Positions 55,030-64,000 of a stretch of 64,000 nt of DNA are shown piece after piece; the stretch's first letter is position 1, and each line of letters starts with the position of its first letter. This stretch comes from Ianthella basta (lineage: Eukaryota > Porifera > Demospongiae > Verongiida > Ianthellidae). Where the stretch lies: contig OZ025871.1 of NCBI GenBank assembly GCA_964019415.1, forward strand, positions 6,247,213 through 6,311,212, read 5' to 3'. The notes beneath the pieces are model-generated. The model had not been told where the DNA came from. It did no database searches and saw nothing but the letters and a program-made list of their open reading frames with translations. The position numbers were made by a program, and so were the translations under genes.

Positions 55030-56640
55030 AACTAGTATGTAACAGTGGACACAACAGAGTAGCAATGCATGAAATGGCTTCGTACTCTTGCCAGTTTTGG
55101 TACACCAGCCAAGTTCATCACCATGATCTGGCCTACATCTTTGATAATCGAAAGAACAGGAGTAAAGGTAGCACTTTTGGAAGATCTGTATTGATAAGGG
55201 CTCCCCAGATCAGTATAGTCCCTGGGCATTAGGACAATGAGGTGAGAAGACTGCCCCCTTCTAAGAAAGGGGGTGGTGGGGGCCTCAACGGTATGTTGGA
55301 AGCTTGGACTTGGCACTAACACTGCTACCCTAGCACTTCACTGAGTAAGGGTCTATTAAATTGCTTTGGCAGTAAGCAATTATGCAATTCTAATGAGTGC
55401 ATTTTGTACATAATATTATCTGCAGTTGCCTCCTCTATGTATAGTGCTGCTGAAGGTAAAAATAGCTAATTGCATGCACAAGGCATCCTGCGGAGACTTC
55501 ATAGCTAGCGAGGATTGCAGCTGTCGGTCACCAACTCTCCATCTCTTGAAACATATCTACTTGCATGATCTAGATTTCTATGCAAGCCAGGCACATTTTC
55601 ATCTTAAAATTGCTGCACAGCACCATGCTTACCATACATTCACACTTTTTTATGGCTTGTGCTTTGCACATGAATTCATCGTGGTAGCTAGACATAGTGT
55701 GTGCTGCCGTTCTTGATTGCAGTCGCTTGCTGCTAATTGCAGCCATAGATATTGCACATGCACTGCTCAGGCTCGCCCCACAATGCTCTGTATTCGTCTA
55801 GTATGTGAATGTAGTGTGTTTTAAACATGCCATCTTATGACCTTGTGTGCCGTTTGTGACGTCATTAAAATGGCGGGAGACCACGCGCGCACAGTCGCAG
55901 GGGACAAGGGAAATCGTGCCCCACAGAGCTCACACGTTGTCTGTCATTGAAATATTCCACAAGCCACCCAGTGTAGAGGTATCGACAGCGTTTCGGTTGC
56001 TTGTCATCAGTCAGTGCCACTTCTCACGGAAGTTTGCAGCGAATGAAGTTGGATCGCCCTCTGTTGCAGCGTGTCGTTTCCCCCTGCTGCCATCAACTAT
56101 CCTACACCATATTTACTGGGCCTGTGAGGATTGTAAACAGGACTTGCCACACCTTTGGCCCAGGGAAGGCCTGCTTGATTCAATGAAGCTAGCCATCTCA
56201 ATCTTTGGTTGGACTACGTCGTGCACCTTCAATTGGTTGAATTACTGCCCTACACCCTATAATTGTGCAAGGACTACTGAAGATCAACACAACAGCTAAC
56301 GTCACTGCATGCATCATCGGCATTTGGAGAACCAGAGATACAGGGCATTAGAGGCAGTGTGTGGTAGGTTTTAATTCCCACTCAATTGCTACGTATCTTG
56401 TCCTCCCTCTGGACCTCCTTCCTTCTGTTTGCCCTTTCATCACTTCATGGCAATTCTCACACACTGTAGGACTGTAGGTGGCAAGTATCAAAATGTGACT
56501 GTCTGATACATTTAGCTGGCACACGAGGAACTCACTATACACAATGTTAGTACATGACCATAAACAAGCAGTGGAAGTGAGGTGAGCCCCACTGGCCACA
56601 GTAAGCAAACAGAATATGATAATGTGTATGAATGTGGAAG
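55030..56640. repeat. Direct duplication B, copy 1
   Basis: Colinear with 57570-58800: GTATGTAACAGTGGACAC, ACACCAGCCAAGTTCATCAC, CTCCTCTATGTATAGTGCTG, the 250-bp repeat, and TGCATGCATCATC with CTTGTCCTCCCTCTGGACC. Indels are frequent, so the duplication is not recent. Confidence 0.8.
55802..56046. repeat. Dispersed 250-bp repeat, copy 2
   Basis: GTGAATGTAGTGTGTTTT to the GGAAGTTTGCAGCGAAT end. It contains TGACGTCATTAAAATGGCGG, a CRE-like site next to a YY1-like site. Confidence 0.7.
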
Positions 56641-56689
56641 GATTTCAGGTAATCAACACATCTAGCATGCTCGGAAGATGAAGAAGAAT

Positions 56690-57200
56690 TAATGTGACAA
56701 TTTGCTCGTTATCTGTGTGTTTGGTATGTCTGGTATCCCACTCTAACATGTTCAGACGACATGGCACATGAAGGCAACGAAGAAAGCACAACTTGTGCCT
56801 GGCCACTTTGCTGGCTTCTGATCAAGTGGATCCATGTGTGCACCTTTTGCTAAACATTCACAGTACACATTTGACCACTTGTGCATAGACTACCTTGCTG
56901 TGTTCAGTCCAGCACTCTATTTAGAACGTGAACAGCATACTCCACTCAAACCAACAACAGTGGACATACTGAAGCCATGTGTGCACTTGTGGCCTACAGA
57001 CTGATTTACCCATGGTGGCAGCTGGTGTGTAATTATATAATGGGCCTGCACTAATCTTCACAGCAAGCAATATTTGCAGTGTCTAGTACAACTCTCAAGA
57101 CTCTCATTGGAATGTGCTCCCTGGGAACAGCATGGACCTCTACTGCCTCCTTTATTGCAGAAGATGGCTTCCATTTTGAGTGCACATTACTTTTGGTTCA
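56690..57200. repeat. Direct duplication C, copy 1
   Basis: TGGTATGTCTGGTATCCCAC, CATGTGTGCACTTGTGGCC and AGATGGCTTCCATTT recur in the same order at 63165-63490. Confidence 0.7.
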
Positions 57201-57569
57201 TTGAAAGTTATTAGAAGCAACAATGTATTGGTCTAATGGTAGTAAAGTCAAATGTTAGCAAAGGCATTGGAACACTTTTATAATAGTTTGGTAACTTAAA
57301 GTCTAAAAGTTTTGTGCTCGCTTATACATAGATATGTAGCTTTATGGGATTACTTAAGTCAGCTGCTAATCGGAATGGTAAAGAACAGTATCTGTGAGGT
57401 ATATAATTAACAGTTGAAAAGTTTGTAATACAATAGTTCAAAGGTGGCCAGATTGGCTAGAACTGTGCCAACTTTATGCTGTAAGCTGACTGCTTCCTCT
57501 AAACCTGCTTAGCGTGCTGCTACATCTCCATTCTGCACTTAAGTCATCCACTAGCACTTGGCTTGTGAC

Positions 57570-58800
57570 GATGTAAGGCTGTAGTATGTAACAGTGGACA
57601 CAACAGAGAAGCAATGCAGGGAATGGCTTCCTACTGTCGCCAGTTTGGTACACCAGCCAAGTTCATCACCATGATCTGGCCTAGGTCTTTTGTAATCGAA
57701 AGAACAGGAGTAACAGCAGCACTTTGGAAGATCTGTACCGACTAGGGCTCCTCCGATCACTGTAGTCCTTGGGCACCAGGACTGTGAGGTGTGAGAAGAC
57801 TGAGGGGACCTATCCCCCTTCTAAGAAACTGAAGGGGGGAGGGGGGCACTGACTTGGACACTAACACTGCTTCCCTAGCACTTCATTGAGTAAGGTGTAT
57901 TAAAATTACTGTGGTTAAAAGCAATTATGCAATTCTGTTATGTCCTTTCTCTCCACCTTCTAATGAGGGCATTGTTGTACATAAGATTATCTGTAGTTGT
58001 CTCCTCTATGTATAGTGCTGCTGAAGGTAAAAGCTATTTTTCCTGCATTTGGAAGTTGTTGTTGAAGCTGAGACTTCAGTAGTGACTCTGAAGTCAGAGG
58101 TAGCTACCAGGACATGATAGCTCCAGAGGCTCAGTCACCTTGTCCACATCCTCCAATCTAGTCATGTCTAGCTCATTCATCTTGTAACTATCTCTTCGAT
58201 GTGTGCAGCATGCTATGGTGTTTTGTGACTGCTTAATAAGTGAATGTAGTGTGTTTTTGATATGCCATCTTATGGCCCTATGTGCCCTGTGTGACGCTGT
58301 ATGTTAGCCGCTATTTGTGACGTCATTAAAATGGCGGGTGGTCACACGCACTGTCGCAAGGAACAAGAGAAGTGGTACTTCACACACAGCTCGCACGTTG
58401 TCTGTGATTGAAACTTACAACAAGCCACCCAGTGTAGAGGTATCGACAGCGCTTCGGTTTCTTATCTGTCAGCACTACTTCTCACGGTGACTTACGAAAT
58501 TCGCAGCGAAAAAAGTTGGATCACCCTCGATCTGTTGGAGCGTGTCGTTTCCTCCTGCTGCCAGCAACCATCCTACACCATATTTCCAGTATTGCCCTAT
58601 AATTGTGAAGGACAACTGAAGAGCAACACAACAGCTAACCTCACTGCATGCATCATCAGGATTCAGAGAACCAGAGATACAGGGCATTACAGGCAGTGTG
58701 TGGTAAGTATTAATTGCCACTCCATTACTACGTATCTTGTCCTCCCTCTGGACCTCCATCCTTCTGTTTGCCCTCTCACCACTCCATGGCGTATCTCACA
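57570..58800. repeat. Direct duplication B, copy 2
   Basis: The counterpart of 55030-56640, including its own copy of the 250-bp repeat at 58238-58510. Small open frames in both copies do not match each other codon by codon, so no gene is called. Confidence 0.8.
58238..58510. repeat. Dispersed 250-bp repeat, copy 3
   Basis: Same order of blocks as at 9858 and 55802, again with TGACGTCATTAAAATGGCGG. It is part of duplication B. Confidence 0.7.
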
Positions 58801-59534
58801 CACTTCACAGTTGTTCTTTCTCTCAAGCCTCTTCCTCATCACTCCTACTGCCAGTGCCTACTTCCATCTCTTGCCTGTTTTCATTCCTCACACAATCCAA
58901 GCCAGTCACTTTCAAGCACTAACAGCTTTCAGCTCTGTAGGCCTTCAATAATGAATAACTGCTTTGTAGTTTTGAAATGATTCCTCACCACACCCACTGC
59001 TGTCAGTGCCTGGTTGATTCCCATCTCAGTATGGCCCAACTACTCTACCCACTCCAATCGAGAGTCTGGCGCCACCACTCTACGGACATTTCACTGCTTC
59101 ACAATGCTGAGAACTGGTACCTAACCTTTGACTGAGGTTTACTTGTTGGTGTACTATATTATTTAGATGTGGCTAACACTTCTGACACTGCTGACCACTG
59201 TCTAATCGTTAAACAGCTAAGCACCATGCATGTCAATCCACAAGCTGTGAATTGGATCCAATCTTGCATTCCTGCACCAAAGCTGTCTCTGTGGGTGATA
59301 CTGTATCTGCCCATTAGAATTGTATTGTGGGGTGTTCTGCAGTGATCTCCATCTATCATGTCAGTAATGTGTTAACAGTAAGTGTTCTTTGGGACACTAG
59401 CTGGGTCACTCCTACCAACCTTGGCAGCTGATGACTGTTGACTTCATACAATGCTAATAGTGTCAATATTTCACTGTATACAGTTGTGGTGCACGCAATG
59501 ATCAATTTTAGTTATGCCTTAATTGCCTTCAGGT
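58801..59534. other. Non-coding stretch
   Basis: No gene or repeat boundary could be supported before the LINE tail. Confidence 0.4.
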
Positions 59535-59759
59535 ACATAGGGAGGTTAGATAGATAGATAGATACATAAATTTCATTTGAACAGGAAGTACCCCTTCAGC
59601 AAAGATGCTGGTCTTCTAGGGGGTCCTGCAAATTTACAGATAAGGTAAACTAGAAATAGAAACAATTTACAATGTGCTTATATGGAGATGGCTAATGAGG
59701 AAAAAAGGGAAACATGTGTCATTTGCAAGCTTAAATTAATTAAAATGAGAATGAAGATT

Positions 59760-60302
59760 TCAATCAATAATTCTAATCTTTCTCTTAAATTCACTAGGAT
59801 TGTCTAAATCTCTCAATTCTTTAGGAAGCTTGTTCCACTCCTGGCTTGCTCAGAAGGTAAAGGATTTATGATAAAACTCAGTTTTAACTTTGGGGAGGAT
59901 CAGGTTGAATTTGCCACGTGTTCTGGTATTACCAATCTGGGCGTTTGTCTTCAAACGTTCTCTGATGGTAATGGGGGCTCGTCCTGTCATGCATCTGTGC
60001 ACCATAGCCATTCTCATCAGCTTCCCTCTCTTCTCCAGTGTCTTCCATCCCAAAACCTGCCAAAGTTCCTCACTAGGAGCTTTGGGAGGCTTTGAAAGTA
60101 CAATATGCATACCATAGTTCAGGATCCTCTCCAACTCCAGGCGCAACTTCCTTGAGCACTCTAACCATACAGTTGAACAGTAATCTAGGTGAGGCAAGAC
60201 AATAGCATTATAGATGCTCCTTTTGATGGTAGTTGGTAGCACATTCTGAAGGCGTCTCAAACTTGCTAAGCCAGCACAAGCCTTTCTCTTTACCTCTTTC
60301 AC
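59760..60302 (-). CDS. LINE C-terminal region
   Basis: Same frame as the RT piece after one stop: RSIYNAIVLPHLDYCSTVWL and a C-terminal segment ending at a TGA near 59850, beyond which ASQEWNKLPKELRDLDNP follows in frame to the true end at 59760. Both stops look like single substitutions of Gln or Arg codons. Confidence 0.75.
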
Positions 60303-60311
60303 TTGCTCGTT

Positions 60312-61181
60312 CTATTGTAACTTATCATCTAACAGGACACCGAGGCATTTTACCACCCTACTCCTCTCTAATTGTTTCCCATCAATCTTTACCTGTACCT
60401 CCATAGTCTCCTGCTCTCTCCTCTTCCTTGATAGCACAAGTAGCTTAGTCTTCTGTACATTTAGATTTAGCTTATTGGCTTTCACCCAATTGTCCATTTC
60501 CTTTAAATCGTTTACCAAACACTGCTCTAGGTCACCCTTGTCTGCCCTCACTACTGACACCGTGGTGTCATCAGCAAACTGCCTAACATTTCCAGATTGA
60601 ATAGCCTGTGGCAGATCATTTACATACAGGATAAATAGTAATGGGCCAAGGATTGAACCTTGTGGGACTCCCCTCTGGATTTCAGCCCACTCCGATTCGG
60701 CTGCACCAACACGCACTCTCTGCTTCCTATCATGTAGGTACCCTAAAAACCATCTCATCTCAGCACCATTGACACCATACTTGGCTAGCTTCTGTAGCAA
60801 AATAGCATGATCTACCATGTCAAATGCTTTGCTTAGATCCATAAAAATGGCACCCACCAGCTCATCATTATCTAATGCCTCTCTCCATTCATCAACTAGA
60901 TTCACCAATACATCTTGAGTAGAATGACCAGGTCTAAATCCAGACTGTGTGGGATGGAGCAGGCTATTCTCTTGTAGATATGTGTACAACTGCCTATGCA
61001 CAAGTCTTTCTAGCACCTTCACAACCACTGGGAGTACCGAAATAGGTCTGTAGTTCCCCACAAGGTCGCTTGATCCATTCTTTGGCACAGGTGTAACCAG
61101 TGCTGCCTTCCATTCACTTGGCAGATCTCCACACTTTAGGCTAGAATTAAACAATGAAGTCAAACTCCTGGCTAATTCCAC
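60312..61181 (-). CDS. LINE reverse transcriptase
   Basis: Continuation in another frame: GNYRPISVLPVVVKVLERLV, SGFRPGHSTQD, AIFMDLSKAFDMVDH (motif A), RGVPQGSILGPLLFILYVND (motif B) and FADDTTV (motif C). The catalytic Asp residues are all present. It ends in an in-frame TAG after LLDDKLQ, beyond which the same frame continues. Confidence 0.9.
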   Translation of the reverse strand: MELARSLTSLFNSSLKCGDLPSEWKAALVTPVPKNGSSDLVGNYRPISVLPVVVKVLERLVHRQLYTYLQENSLLHPTQSGFRPGHSTQDVLVNLVDEWREALDNDELVGAIFMDLSKAFDMVDHAILLQKLAKYGVNGAEMRWFLGYLHDRKQRVRVGAAESEWAEIQRGVPQGSILGPLLFILYVNDLPQAIQSGNVRQFADDTTVSVVRADKGDLEQCLVNDLKEMDNWVKANKLNLNVQKTKLLVLSRKRREQETMEVQVKIDGKQLERSRVVKCLGVLLDDKLQ

Positions 61182-62988
61182 ATGCAGTCATGCAAAAGAG
61201 TTTACCACTAATCTTGTCAACACCGATTGCCTTGTTTGGGTCTAACACCTTTAGTAACTTCAATACATCCTCCTCCCCAATTTCGCTGAACTTAAAGCTT
61301 GAATCACAAGCCTTCAACAGCCCACACACATTGTACATAACCTCCCTAGGGTTCCCATCATTTGTCATCCTAACAATAGACGAGAAGAAATCACCAAATT
61401 CCTCCGCAATGGCTTGCTCATCTGTTAGTACCTCTGCATGAGTATCTCTCCTTAGTGTCTCAACACCACCTCTGCCCTTTCCCCCCAACAGCCTATTAAT
61501 TTCTGTCCAAGTCTTCTTAGTTTTGTTTGCTGACTGAGACTCGGAGAGTGCCCGAAAGTATTGCAGCTTTGCCTTCCTAAGTTCCAGTGTCACCTTGTTT
61601 CTCAACTCTTTATAATGCTTCCAGTCTTCCTCACTTCCAGTCTTCTTAGCTTTCTTACAATGGTAATTTCTTGTCCTCATCAACACACGTAGTTCACGTG
61701 TTATCCAAGGTAGTGTTTTGACTCTCACTCTAGCTTTCTTCAAGGGTACATGGGAATCTACAATCTTCCAAAACAACATCTTCCAGTAATCCCATTTACT
61801 GTCCATATCATCAAGTGCCTCCATCACGCCATCATGCCATGGTGCTGCATCTAGCTCTGCTACTAACCTCTCCAGATTGCACTTGCTGAAACAATGAACC
61901 AACGTCATGGTGTTCACTCCTCTTTTACCACAACCAGTTACAACACCATAAATAAGAGAGTGATCACTCAAGCCAAGCTCTAGACAGCCCACTCTATCCA
62001 GTACAGCACCAATATCATCTGTAGTGAACATTAGATCAATTTGCGTCCGAGATGTCTGGGTCACCCGAGTGGGTTCCCTTACCATCTGTACAAGGCCATA
62101 ATCAGACGTCATGTCTTCAAGCTTAACACACTTAGAATCATTTAGCAACATATCACAGTTGAAATCACCCATTATCACAACAGGGGCCTTCTCAGCAACT
62201 GCCTTTTCAACCATTACCACCATACTATCCATCCAAGAAGCTTTAGCATCTGGTGGTCGATATACATTGCAGATCAAAAGATTGGTCTTTCTAAGTTTCA
62301 CCTCAATCCATAGAATCTCTAGATCAGTATCCTCCAAATCACTCCGTCTTATACTCGTCACACACTCAGACACGTAAACCAGGAGACCACCTCCTCTACC
62401 ACTGCCCCTGTCTCTCCTATGCGAACTAAAACCAGCAACAGCCAACTCACCAGTTGGTATATTGTCATTTAGCCATGTCTCACTCAGTCCAAGCACATGG
62501 GCACATTTGTGCTCTTGCAGAAAGAGTTGTACCTCGTCCTTCTTGGGTACCAAGCTTCTAACATTTAGATGGTTGATCACTAGGTCATCGTCAGTCCCCT
62601 CCAGGCAGTTTAGCTTCGCAGCCTCAGATCCAGATGGCAAAATGTGCCGGTTTACCTCAGATGGACTTCTACTGGAGGCGCAGAGACAACACACTGGCCC
62701 AGGATTTCGCTCAACGTCCCCTAAGAGTAGCAACAACCAGTAGCAAGTGGGGATTGTGGCCGACTGTGGCCTTCGAGATCGGTGTTGGAGATCGGGACAA
62801 AGGTGGGAACGCTGTCCCCACAGGCAATGGACAAAGCGCGAGTGACTCCCACCAGTCAGGGTACGCGGTGCAAGCAATATCTCCACGTTAGGCGTCTGAG
62901 GGATCTGAGGGATCTCGTAAGAAGTAACAGTCTGAATAATAGCAAGACTCATCCATAGAAACGTGCTCGTGAATCGCCATGACGCCAT
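61147..62988 (-). CDS. LINE protein: signal-like leader, 2A motif, endonuclease
   Basis: 613 codons. The start ATG sits in AAAATGGCG. Residues 1-24 (MASWRFTSTFLWMSLAIIQT...) resemble a signal peptide. A short Leu run leads into GDVERNPGP, with the 2A core at residues 91-98 (62695-62718). The AP-endonuclease follows at about 118-345: INHLNVRSL, GLSETWLN, VVIMGDFNCD, LSDHSLIYG, all catalytic blocks present. The frame ends after the RT approach (PNKAIGVDKISGKLF), where a frameshift moves coding to the next piece. 2A sequences at the N-terminus are known from several LINE clades. Confidence 0.88.
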   Translation of the reverse strand: MASWRFTSTFLWMSLAIIQTVTSYEIPQIPQTPNVEILLAPRTLTGGSHSRFVHCLWGQRSHLCPDLQHRSRRPQSATIPTCYWLLLLLGDVERNPGPVCCLCASSRSPSEVNRHILPSGSEAAKLNCLEGTDDDLVINHLNVRSLVPKKDEVQLFLQEHKCAHVLGLSETWLNDNIPTGELAVAGFSSHRRDRGSGRGGGLLVYVSECVTSIRRSDLEDTDLEILWIEVKLRKTNLLICNVYRPPDAKASWMDSMVVMVEKAVAEKAPVVIMGDFNCDMLLNDSKCVKLEDMTSDYGLVQMVREPTRVTQTSRTQIDLMFTTDDIGAVLDRVGCLELGLSDHSLIYGVVTGCGKRGVNTMTLVHCFSKCNLERLVAELDAAPWHDGVMEALDDMDSKWDYWKMLFWKIVDSHVPLKKARVRVKTLPWITRELRVLMRTRNYHCKKAKKTGSEEDWKHYKELRNKVTLELRKAKLQYFRALSESQSANKTKKTWTEINRLLGGKGRGGVETLRRDTHAEVLTDEQAIAEEFGDFFSSIVRMTNDGNPREVMYNVCGLLKACDSSFKFSEIGEEDVLKLLKVLDPNKAIGVDKISGKLFCMTACGISQEFDFIV

Positions 62989-63164
62989 TTTTCCATTTAT
63001 ACGTTGCTATCTCTAGGTTTGAACAGTAATCATTCTTCTTGCTGCGACATAGAATTAGTAGTGCAATTTATTTCCTGTTCCCACCAGTCCTTCATCTCTT
63101 ATTCCATTAATTCATTGCAATCCCGCCCTAACTCCCTTTCTGACCTTGTGCATAAGCTAGCAGT

Positions 63165-63490
63165 TGTGTGAGTATTTGGTATGTCTGGTATCCCACTCTA
63201 ACATATTCAGAAGACATGGCACATAGAGGCAACAAAACAGTATAACTTGTGCATGGATGGCCACTTTACTGGCTTCTTATTTAGTAAACCATGTGTGCAC
63301 TGTTTACTCAGCGGTCACTGAAAAGTTAACCATGTGTGCACTTGTGGCCTACTGACTGACTTACCAGTAGTGGCAGCAGGTGTGCTATGGACTGCACCTG
63401 TATTACAGGAGATTGATCTTCAGCTACAGAGAATGGCTTCCATTTAGGGTGCCCTTTGTTTTCTGAGTTACTGAAAGATTAGGAGCTGTA
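63165..63490. repeat. Direct duplication C, copy 2
   Basis: The counterpart of 56690-57200, shortened in the middle. Confidence 0.7.
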
Positions 63491-63532
63491 TATGTGCATG
63501 CATTGTAGTGCTATAATAGTTGTACATAATTA

Positions 63533-63680
63533 CTATGTCAAGTCTAATGAAAGTCACAACTCGAAAGAAATGTAGGCGAAGAAAGGATAATTGACACCAG
63601 CTGGTATTGAACCCGGGACAGTTTACGTCTTATTGCGGAGTTTCAGCAGCCCAAGCTAACCAACCAAGCCAGAACAATTC
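63533..63680 (-). repeat. tRNA-derived SINE-like repeat, copy 1
   Basis: Read on the minus strand, TGGCTTGGTTGGTTAGC resembles a tRNA A box and GGGTTCAATACC resembles a B box, about 45 bases apart. The element then runs to a tail ending near ACTTTCATTAGACTTGACA. The tRNA part has no paired acceptor stem, so it is a pseudogene-type SINE head and not a working tRNA. Confidence 0.55.
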
Positions 63681-63892
63681 ACCCTTCCTTGCCTTATAGG
63701 TCAGTTTGGAACAATGTAGTGGCTCAACCAGCCTCAAAGGTGTGCCACCAACTGCTGCCACTTAGAACCTATGTACAACAAGTTAGTACAGAACAATGGA
63801 CCTGAATGAGCGGGCTGCTGACTGCAGCCACTAATCAACCCGGTACTGTGCTCCTATTCTATTTTGTATGTAAGATAAATGAGTCCAATATA

Positions 63893-64000
63893 ACCATGTC
63901 AAGTCTAATGAAAGTCACGACTCGAAAGAAATGTACGAAACAAAGGGAAGATTGGCACCAGCTAGCATCAAAACCGGGAAAACGTACGCCCTATTGCGGG
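63893..64000 (-). repeat. SINE-like repeat, copy 2, cut by window end
   Basis: Same order as copy 1 (GTCAAGTCTAATGAAAGTCA, CGACTCGAAAGAAATGTA, then a diverged B-box region), same orientation, 360 bp away. Confidence 0.55.

Larger units (their letters stand above)
59535..63010 (-). mobile_element. APE-type LINE (CR1/jockey-like), nearly full length
   Basis: Minus-strand element with an AP-type endonuclease, reverse transcriptase and a short GATA-repeat tail at its 3' end (59540-59565). It encodes one long protein interrupted by one frameshift near 61160-61185 and two in-frame stops (near 60312 and 59850). An intact N-terminal leader with a 2A-like motif is present. The exact 5' end and target duplication could not be fixed. 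The low number of breaks suggests a fairly young copy. Confidence 0.88.

Noticed and set aside
55425-55460. Micro-exon LPPLCIVLLK after a CTGCAG acceptor
   Set aside because: It recurs at about 57995 as part of duplication B with no partner exon in phase, so it is more likely repeat sequence.
63533-63680. Functional tRNA gene
   Set aside because: Box-like motifs exist, but the acceptor and anticodon stems do not pair and a second diverged copy with the same non-tRNA tail lies nearby.

Overview
The window looks like an intron-rich, AT-leaning invertebrate nuclear genome crowded with transposons. The best guess is a demosponge or another early-branching animal. That is an inference from a Death-NACHT (NLR-type) gene whose leader carries a 2A-like motif, a ZAD-like zinc finger, THAP, pogo and Penelope elements, an RLE-type LINE, and long (AC/GT)n tracts. 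No rRNA, CRISPR array, operon or other prokaryotic signal was seen. Host exons were called from splice-site consensus and reading phase only, so gene models are provisional.

Layout. 0-7 kb: scattered plus-strand exons of an unrecognised Gln/Pro-rich gene, interrupted by a hairpin element, microsatellites and a 1.73-kb TIR element with a 9-bp target duplication that holds ZAD-like and RecQ-like fragments plus a nested LINE fragment. 7.7-12.8 kb: an old direct duplication; its second copy took in a Penelope-like fragment. 13.2-18.4 kb: a young Ty3/Gypsy element with LTRs that look identical. 18.6-24.3 kb: two head-to-tail CAGGGG-ended elements, one split by a full-length RLE-type LINE (3.45 kb, 14-bp target duplication) and the other by a 640-bp foldback element. 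24.3-31.1 kb: three candidate membrane or leader exons, with a Kolobok-like THAP element between the first two. 30.7-52.1 kb: a plus-strand NLR-like gene (2A leader, Death, NACHT) whose introns hold a LINE end, a subterminal-repeat element, GC-palindromic tandem blocks, a pogo element with a C-terminal PHD finger, MITEs, an 80-bp palindrome and a duplicated NACHT-exon start ending in a stop. 52.7-54.5 kb: a Penelope-like element made of two opposed halves with a hammerhead-like motif. 55-59 kb: more direct duplications. 59.5-63 kb: a nearly complete APE-type LINE, also with a 2A-like motif. 63.5-64 kb: two tRNA-derived SINE-like repeats.

The most coherent host system is the NLR-like gene. A hydrophobic segment followed directly by DVEVNPGP precedes Death and NACHT domains. 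Such a leader should yield two translation outcomes, one targeted to the secretory route and one free in the cytosol. Upstream leader-type exons and the internal stop-bearing exon suggest that splicing could change the N-terminus or make a Death-only product. A LINE with a similar 2A leader lies about 32 kb downstream.
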